A DNA stretch of 64,000 bases, from contig CM061142.1 of NCBI GenBank assembly GCA_030789695.1, positions 42,579,375 to 42,643,374 on the forward strand. Reading direction: 5' to 3'. The notes under the pieces are model-generated. The model saw only the letters and a list, made by a program, of their open reading frames with translations, did not search any database and was not told the DNA's origin. A program made the translations under genes and the position numbers. Shown piece by piece: positions 57,439 to 64,000 of this stretch; within the stretch, counting starts at the first letter, position 1, and each line of letters starts with the position of its first letter. The stretch is from Scilla litardierei. Lineage: Eukaryota; Streptophyta; Magnoliopsida; Asparagales; Asparagaceae.

Positions 57439-58175
57439 TGGGCTGTTGACGAACGAGCTTGAACGAGCTTGAACATGGAGCTTGGTTTTGTTCATAAACA
57501 AAATCCATGTTCAAGCTCTGTTCGTTAACGAACCGAGCTCTAAAAACCTGTTTAAGATTGTTCGTTGAGCTTACCAAACGAACGTAAACAAACATTTACC
57601 GAGCTTGTTCAGGCGTAGTTCAACGAACATTCTGTTCGTTAACAAGACTTATCGAGCTTGTTCGTGAACATGTTCGTGAACACACAATCAATTGTGTTCA
57701 TGAAAAGATTTTCAAATAAACAAACTAATGTCAATTTTTTATTAAGGAATAATAATATTTAACCATAATTGCCAATGACTAAATCAATCAAATAAAAGGA
57801 TTAAATATTTACAGGACAAAAACAAACAAATCCAGCATAATAGCTCCATAAATCCCATTACAAGCATCCATTCCAAGCAAAGTAAAAAAATATAGTATTT
57901 GTCTAACTTTACTATTTTCTGTACATATCGTTCACGAACACTTAACAAGCTTGTTCATGAACACCACTTAACGAGCTTGTTCACGAACACTTAAATGAGC
58001 TTGTTCATGAATATAAACGAACGAACACAGTTATTTCAAGCTCTGTTCATTTACTAACCGAGCTCTAAAAATCTGTTCAAGCTTGTTCATTATGCTTCCC
58101 AAACGAACGTAAACAAATATATACCGAGCTTGTTCACGAGCAGTTCGTCGAGCGTTCAGTTCGTCAACAGCCTTA
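57439..58175. mobile_element. Non-autonomous hAT element, copy 2 (737 bp)
   Basis: Termini TGGGCTGTTGACGAACGAGC and ...GTCAACAGCCTTA match copy 1; the 8-bp flanks AGTTGCAG and AGTTGCAC (57431-57438, 58176-58183) agree at 7 of 8. It has the same subterminal GAGCTTGTTCA(C/T)GAACA arrays with a shorter core. Confidence 0.85.
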
Positions 58176-58183
58176 AGTTGCAC

Positions 58184-58678
58184 AGCTTCACCCCATCCTC
58201 TAGAACTTAAAATTGTATCGGTCCTCCGACGTTTTCAGCATATTCTTTCTTAACGTACGCGTGCTCCTCGTTTCCTGTAGACAGGATAACACACAATTTT
58301 TCTCTCAAAAAGATGCTTCAATGTATACCAAGCTTATTAACGTTAGATTAATCAAAAGGGCCTGCTGTATACAATGGAACATGGAACCTCCAGTTTGAAG
58401 CGATGTCCAAGTCCAAGAAATTGATATATGTTTACTCACTGTCAATATTAAAAGTTACCCAAACCTCAAAAATGCACTTATAGAATCATGTCAGTTAATT
58501 GCTACACTTTTAAATCTGGATGCTTGAAACCCTAGACATGCTTGCAAGCTAACCTAATCACGGAATCATCATTGTCGAAACGATATAACTATAATTGGGG
58601 ATTTTCTAACCAGAATTGGATTTTGATAGTTATGAAGAGTTACAATTAGATGGAATCAGAATAGCGAATGAAATTTAG
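58184..58678. other. No gene recognised
   Basis: Sequence between the hAT element and IR2 without a supported frame or repeat. Confidence 0.4.
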
Positions 58679-58974
58679 GATATGATCAATTCTTTGATCT
58701 TAATTCGGCATAGACCATCAAGGATAGAAAGCTAGGATTCGCGCATTATCATACCGTAATTAGAATCAAAATTTAGAATTCGAAGCAATTTGCAGAATAA
58801 AGTTTTCTGAGTTTCAAGATTCTCACCAACCGATCTGCAGTCGCCGATCCGGCCCTAATTAAAACAGCCATGACCTTTCTTCTTCTCATTTCTACTTCAA
58901 ACAAAAAAAGTAGAAATCAATATAAATCATAGAAAAAAGTGGGAAAATGGAGGATATTAGGTTACACGTGTGAT

Positions 58975-59169
58975 GTACTTCGAGCCCATCCTTGAGAGAT
59001 ACTCTTCCTCCTCCTTGCTCCATTTGACAAACCCAAAGGCGAGGCAACACAGGTGAATGTATGCACTCTTACGACCACCATGTACAGATGGCTTCCATTG
59101 CAACTGGGGCTCCCTGTCCTCTGCGATAGTGAAGCTTCTTCTGCTCTGCTCCACGAAATCAAGCTCCAT
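58975..59169 (-). pseudogene. Gene X exon 1, IR2 left copy
   Basis: From ATG at 59169 (minus): MELDFVEQSRRSFTIAEDRE, then HGGRKSAYIHLCC and FVKWSKEEEEYLSRMGSKY. It lacks the FDRRNTNGRG end present in the right copy (an internal deletion) and runs into a stop just after ITRVT. The protein was not recognised; no domain is claimed. Confidence 0.5.
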
Positions 59170-59689
59170 GAAATCGAGGCACCTCGCGGTTGGATCAAAA
59201 TTCAAAATAAAAAAATGAGAGCGAGAGCAGAAATTTAGTACGTACGGATAGTGTTTAAAGTTTAACATGCGGCTATTGAGAAGTGAAAGGAAGCACAACG
59301 ACGAGACGAGGTGATCAAGACGATATGATGGGCTTATTTATAGGCGACTGTGCTGTCTAAAAGGATGTGTATTTTGGGAAAGTCGGGTGCAGGCAAGCGC
59401 TGCAATGGAGTGGAGGTAGGTGTGGAAATGGAGCGTGCTTTTGCTTAGGAAACAAGGTATTGGTTTCAGACAGCTTCTGCTCGGTCAATAGGGCCGCAAG
59501 TAAGATAAATACGAGTTTACAAAGACATAAAGTGTGTAGTAATTCGTTAAAGCCCCAAAAGAGTTCTGGATATTTTCACACCAGCAAAAATTTTATAAAA
59601 ATCTTTAAATAAAATGTTGCTGCATATTTTAATTAAGGTTTATTTCGAATTTGAATTCAGATATTACAACGTGACCAAATAATAATAAT

Positions 59690-60850
59690 AATTTAATAAT
59701 TTAATAATATTTGTAATAATATAATAATATTAAATATAATAATATAATTATAATAATTTAATAATTTAATAATATAATAATATAATACAATAATAATACA
59801 ATAATAATATTATTATTAGAATATTATAATATTATTATTATAATAACTTTATAATATAATAATATAATAACATTATAATAAAATAATATAATAACATGAT
59901 AATATTATAAAATTATAATTTTATAATAATATAATAATATTAAATACTATAATATTAAATATAATATAATATATAATATATAATATAATAATATAATAAT
60001 ATTATATATAATAATTGTAATAATTGTAATAATAATATTATTATAATATAATAGTTTAATAATATAGTATTAAAAATATAATAACAACATAATAATATAA
60101 TTATAATAGTTTTATATTATTGTATTTTTATTACTATATTTTTATACTAATATATTAATATATTATTACATTAGTATTATATTAGTATTATTATTATATT
60201 ATTTAATTATTATAAATATTTAATTATTATATAATTATTTTATTAAAATATTATTAAAATATTAATATATTATTATATTTAATATTATTATATTATTATA
60301 TTTAATATTATTATATTATTATATTATATTGTTATATTATTATTATTATATTTAATATTATTATATTGTTATATTGTTATATTGTTATCTTGTACCATTC
60401 ATTATTATTATTATATTGTATTATTAAAATATTATTATCTTGTATCATTCATTATATTGTATTATATAATTATTTTATTATCTTGTACCATTCATTATCT
60501 TGTACCATTCATTATATTGTATTATATAATTATTTTATTAAAATATTATTAAAATATTATTATATTATTATATTTAATATTATTATATTATTATATTTAA
60601 TATTATTATATTGTTATATTATTATTATTATTATATTTAATATTATTATATTATTATATTGTTATATTGTTATCTTGTACCATTCATTATTATTATTATA
60701 TTGTTATATTATTAAAATTATATTATTATTATATAATTAAATTATTATAATATTATAATATTATATTTAATATTATTATATTATTATATTTAATATTACA
60801 ATATTATTATATTATTACAATATTATTATATTATTACAAATATTATTATT
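59690..60850. repeat. A/T-only low-complexity centre of IR2
   Basis: Long runs of TAATA, ATTATT and TATTATAT with almost no G or C, containing a few copies of TATCTTGTACCATTCATTAT. Apparent frames here are translated microsatellite. Confidence 0.95.
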
Positions 60851-61322
60851 ATTTGGTCACGTTGTAATATCGGAATTCAAATTCAAAATAGACCTTAATT
60901 AAAATATGCAGCAACATTTTATTTAAAGTTTTTTGTAAAAAGTTTGATGGTGTGAAAATATCCAGAACTCATTTGGGGCTTTAACGAGTTACTACACTTT
61001 ATGCCTTTGTAAACTCGTATTTATCTCGTTTGCGGCTCTATTGACCGAGCAGAAGCTGTCTGAAACCAATACCTTGTTCCTTAAGCAAAAGCCCACTCCA
61101 TTTCCGCGCCTGCTCCCACTCCATTGCAGCGCTTGCCTGCACCCGACTTTCCCAAAATACCCCTCCTTTCGGACAGCATAGTCGCCTCAAAATAAGCCCA
61201 TCCTATCGCCTTGATCACATTGTCTCGTCGTTGTGCTTCCTTTCATTTCTCAATGGCCGCAGGCTAAACTTTAAACACTATTCGTACGTACGAAATTTCT
61301 GCTCTCGCTCTCATTTTTTATT

Positions 61323-61588
61323 TTGAATTTTGATCCAACAGCAAGGTGCCTGGATTTCGTGGAGCTTGATTTCGTGGAGCAGAGCAGAAGAAGCTTCACT
61401 ATTGCAGAGGACGGGGAGCCCCTGTGGCAATGGAATCCATCTGTACGTGGTGGTCGTAAGAGTGCATACATTCATCTGTGTTGCCCCACCTTTGGGTCTG
61501 TCAAATGGAGCAAGTCGGAGGAAGAGTATCTCTCAAGGGTGGGCTCAAAGTACAGAACATTTGATCGACGAAACACTAATGGTCGTGG
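61323..61588 (+). pseudogene. Gene X exon 1, IR2 right copy
   Basis: An open frame (no ATG; the left copy's Met is GTG here) reads VELDFVEQSRRSFTIAEDGE, GGRKSAYIHLCCPTFGSVKW and SKSEEEYLSRVGSKYRTFDR, then RNTNGRG up to |GTATGTC, a good splice donor. The last bases align with the IR1 outer edge, linking IR1 and IR2 as parts of one gene. Confidence 0.5.
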
Positions 61589-61670
61589 GTATGTCACACG
61601 TGTAACCTAATATCCTCCATTTTTCCACTTTTTTCTATGATTTATATTGATTTCTACTTTTTTGTTGAAG

Positions 61671-61738
61671 TAGAAATGAGAAGAAGAAAGGTCATGGCCA
61701 TTTTAATTAGGGCCGGATCGGCGACTGTGGATCGGTTG
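61671..61738 (+). pseudogene. Gene X exon 2, IR2 right copy
   Basis: 68 nt between TGTTGAAG| and |GTGAGAATC, the same length and borders as 7652-7719, but with an in-frame stop in the phase following exon 1. A degenerate inverted counterpart lies in the left arm near 58828-58910. Confidence 0.5.
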
Positions 61739-62269
61739 GTGAGAATCTTGAAACTCAGAAAACTTTATTCTGTAAATTTCTTCGAATTCTAAATTTTGAT
61801 TCTAATTACGGTATGATAATGCGTGAATCCTAACTTTCTATCCTTGATGGTCTATGCCGAAATAAGATCAAAAAATTGATCATATCCTATGTACACACAT
61901 AGCCAACCAAATGGATACTTACTATGCACATTATGTCGCTCATATACACACAACATGCTATACAAGCATAATATACTATATATATATCACACAAAAAATA
62001 CACACCCTATCGTACATGGCAACTGGGCCATTACACGTAGTTACGGCCATGTCTAGGCCACTTTCTTCTTAGAACTGTAAATTGTTGAACAAGATAACCG
62101 AACGTGAAATGATAGCATCCGGGACCCCTCACGATAGCCTAGACTTGACAACGAAGTCTAGGTATAAACTGCAAACATGTTAGGGACTATCTGTGTGTGT
62201 GTGTGCATGTGGACACCCTAGAACAATTATACCCATGTCATGCCATGTACAGCATTCACGACTTGTCTT

Positions 62270-62645
62270 GCACAGCCTGTGGGCAATAAGGACACTCTCC
62301 GAGACAGAGAGAGTGATCCTTGGTATAGATTTACCTACGGGAATCCTGTTACCCACCAAGTGAGTGGTTGACCGTGCAGACCGTGGGGATAGAGGCACTC
62401 ACCGAGCTGAAGGGAGTGGTCATATACAGTGGTACAAATTTACCTACGGGAAGCCCGTCACCCACCGAGTAAGTGGTTGACCCTGCCGACCGTGTGGATA
62501 GAGGCACTCACCGAGCTAGAGTGAGTGGTCCTATACAGTGGTACAGATTCACCTACGGGAAGCCCGTCACCCACCAAGTGAGTGATTGACCCTACAGACC
62601 GTGGGGATAGAGGCACTCACCGAGCTAGAGTGAGTAGTCCTATAC
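62270..62645 (+). repeat. Minisatellite of about 115 bp units in H
   Basis: Three to four units with CCTACGGGAAGCCCGTCACCC, GAGTGAGTGGTTGACC-like and GGATAGAGGCACTCACCGAG blocks; a longer-unit relative of the array in element D. Confidence 0.85.
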
Positions 62646-63011
62646 AGTCTTGTCTTGTCTTGTCTTGGAGTGGGGTAGGATTGAGCGGCCATCATGTTAG
62701 AGAGTTTGGCCACTTTCTAAGCTGAAGGTGTGAACCCTCTTGGTGTCGAGTCGCTTGGTGTCATACAGTCTCGTCTAGCGTTGTCTAGTCTTGTCACGGT
62801 AGCTTACGCTATGACTTTGCCTGCCACATTTACTTTCTGCACAGTCTTTACTTTCCCTTACTTATACATGTCATGCTGTTGCATTATACCATTTTAAATC
62901 AACTTTGAAATGTCGCTCTTAAATTCCTTTACACTACAGTAGAGTCTAACCTTTCCTTGTAGACTTTACCGGACGTACAGCTCCTTTTCTCTTGGGTGTT
63001 GTATGTCAGGC

Positions 63012-63152
63012 ATGGAGACAGAGTACACAAACGAGCCGGCCTTAGTCGAGGATTTGGAGCTGGAGGACGTTGACCCAGAGTATGTGCCAGACGAGGACCA
63101 GACCTGGAGGTTCCTCACCGTTGCTATCTTCCAGATGTTTACTACTTTCTAG
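63012..63152 (+). CDS. Acidic mini-ORF in LTR fragment H
   Basis: 46 residues from ATG 63012: METEYTNEPALVEDLELEDV, then DPEYVPDEDQTW. It is strongly acidic and similar in position and composition to the A, B and D segments. GTCAG|GC lies just upstream. Expression is unknown. Confidence 0.35.
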   Translation: METEYTNEPALVEDLELEDVDPEYVPDEDQTWRFLTVAIFQMFTTF

Positions 63153-63462
63153 TTTGGGTGCGTAGCACCGGTTTACTTTTTACCTAGGTTAGGTACGTCG
63201 CACCATTAGTTTCCTTTTTCATAGTTGTAGCCATGTTGGGCTTCTTTTATTAGACTTGATATAATACTGGATATGATCACTTTTATTAATGAATGCAAAT
63301 TTCCTTTCGAGTACTCTTCTTGTTGTTATGAACTTTTATACGCAAGAACCTGATATTTTAACGATATCTCTACAGACGCTTATTGGGCCAGAGCTTCACT
63401 GCTCCGGCCCATGCGGACCTTCGTCTCGTCCTCGCACCCGTCTTGGGAAGCGGAGCGTGACA

Positions 63463-63831
63463 AGGACCAAGCGAACGACTACCACGGATGAATTCGAACA
63501 CCGGATGGTCGGGAATTTCAAACACTAATTTCTTCTTGTGGCAGTCGATAGCAGCATAAAAAGTCCCTAACCAGTCCATGCCGAGAATAGCATCAAAATT
63601 AGGCGTGTCCAGGACCATGAAGTCTACATAGAGCTCATGTCTACAAATCACTAAAGGACAGGATTTGCATCCCAAGGTAGCACTCACTACGCCACTTCCG
63701 GTTGTGATATTCCATTTCTTGGGAAGTGGGTAGGTATGAATTGAGTGTTGGACTACGAACCTCTGGGATATAATAAGTAGAGAAACTTTGAAATAAAGTC
63801 AGAGCCGGGTGGGAGGCCATTAAGATAACAC
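63463..63831 (-). pseudogene. Gypsy protease fragment (element B family)
   Basis: Minus strand: GVILMASH-like start, a degenerate active-site region (the DSGATH block is unrecognisable), then [60 protein letters not shown] and [17 protein letters not shown]. It is collinear with element A protease ([20 protein letters not shown]). It is cut at 63463 by LTR fragment H. The strand and family agree with the element B pol tail at 35.4 kb, suggesting one element split by later insertions; RT to integrase core is not in the window. Confidence 0.8.
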
Positions 63832-63977
63832 TTAAGATGATAATAACTAAACCTTAGCAAGTGGGTGTAACTAACAAGCAAGTGTGTCTAACTAAACCTT
63901 CCTATAATTCTGATGTTGGGTCTTCCTACCATGCTGGGTCAAGGAACTCGGGTAAAATTTTGTGTACGAGGTAATTC
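63832..63977 (-). other. Intron-like segment in element B, homologous to the element A gag/protease intron
   Basis: On the minus strand the sequence leaves ATGTCTG| (like ATCTCTG| in A) into GAATTACC (GTAATACC in A) and returns at CTTAA(G)|TGTTATC (GCTAG|GTGTTATC in A). Central landmarks such as CTAAGGT are shared. Both terminal dinucleotides are altered here, so this copy would not splice normally. Confidence 0.5.
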
Positions 63978-64000
63978 CAGACATTTTGGTTATTGATAGC
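63978..64000 (-). pseudogene. End of element B gag (cut by window edge)
   Basis: A few codons in the phase expected for the gag C-terminus before the intron-like segment; too short for more. Confidence 0.3.

Larger units (their letters stand above)
58679..61889. repeat. IR2: giant head-to-head inverted repeat carrying gene X 5' parts
   Basis: Left arm 58679 to about 59696 and right arm about 60842-61889 are reverse complements along about 1 kb, with roughly 85-90 percent identity by eye. They span intron 1, exon 1, leader and upstream sequence of gene X, ending centrally in AAATTAATAA-type DNA (landmark TTTGGTCACGTTGTAATAT). Gene X copies point outward. The centre (59690-60850) is almost pure A/T and partly self-complementary, so the whole 3.2 kb can fold on itself. 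Confidence 0.9.
61890..63462 (+). repeat. LTR fragment H, related to the D LTR
   Basis: The right end GGAAGCGGAGCGTGACA is intact and abuts element B protease; the left end is lost at IR2. Collinear with the D LTR from about 62040 (AACGTGAAATGATAGC, GTGTGGACACCCTAGAA, the minisatellite, CTTGTAGACTTTACC). The left 150 bp has no clear match. Confidence 0.8.

Noticed and set aside
60366..60740. A 124-codon Leu/Ile/Tyr-rich frame
   Set aside because: It is translated A/T microsatellite in the centre of IR2.

Overview
The window is nuclear DNA of a flowering plant, probably a eudicot (species not assignable). It is almost entirely repeats: Ty1/copia and Ty3/gypsy LTR retrotransposons with lineage-typical signals (Athila-type tRNA-Asp primer site, PR-RT-RNaseH-INT order, Athila-like post-pol ORF), plant L1-type LINEs, hAT miniature elements, foldback elements and microsatellites. 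No intact host gene, rRNA, tRNA or CRISPR array was seen. The only host-gene traces are a polygalacturonase exon (about 6.6 kb), a gene-like head inside an LTR (about 13.4-14.1 kb), and an unidentified gene ('gene X') whose 68-nt second exon occurs in two large inverted repeats at opposite ends of the window.

Layout. 0-4.2 kb: decayed copia element E (RT-RNaseH and 3' LTR), carrying a 152-bp palindrome and an 881-bp hAT element with an 8-bp target duplication. 4.2-11.5 kb: low-coding DNA with a direct repeat pair, the polygalacturonase exon, inverted repeat IR1 (7.57-9.50 kb) and an LTR-element head. 11.5-32.55 kb: an outer repetitive element F, split by gypsy element A (11870-31679, TSD CAATC). 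A has about 2.6-kb LTRs. Its 5' LTR holds a copia-like insertion G; its 3' LTR holds TA-flanked foldbacks, a full-length LINE (22313-27920, 15-bp TSD) and a 5'-truncated antisense LINE.

32.55 kb to the end: minus-strand gypsy element B (3' LTR, pol tail; its protease and gag end reappear at 63.46-64.0 kb). B's pol tail abuts Athila-like element C (35895-57137), which has gag, protease and an env-position ORF but no RT or INT. C's gag is split by element D (38576-47995, TSD CTTCA), a non-coding LARD-type element whose 3,053-bp LTRs are almost identical. Then come a second hAT copy (57439-58175), head-to-head inverted repeat IR2 (58.7-61.9 kb, AT-rich centre) and an LTR fragment H (61.9-63.46 kb).

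How the parts relate. A, B, D and H share LTR termini. A, B and D share the polypurine context, A and D also the primer-site context, so D was probably mobilised by A/B-type machinery. The strongest unusual signals are: frame-preserving GT-AG intron-like segments in A (gag/protease junction and integrase), the first with a homologous segment in B; a conserved splice-acceptor-like site plus acidic mini-ORF in the LTRs of A, B, D and H; arrays of short self-complementary GC-rich motifs in four unrelated LTR families; and two giant hairpins carrying parts of one gene. All boundaries were read by eye; no database or alignment was run.
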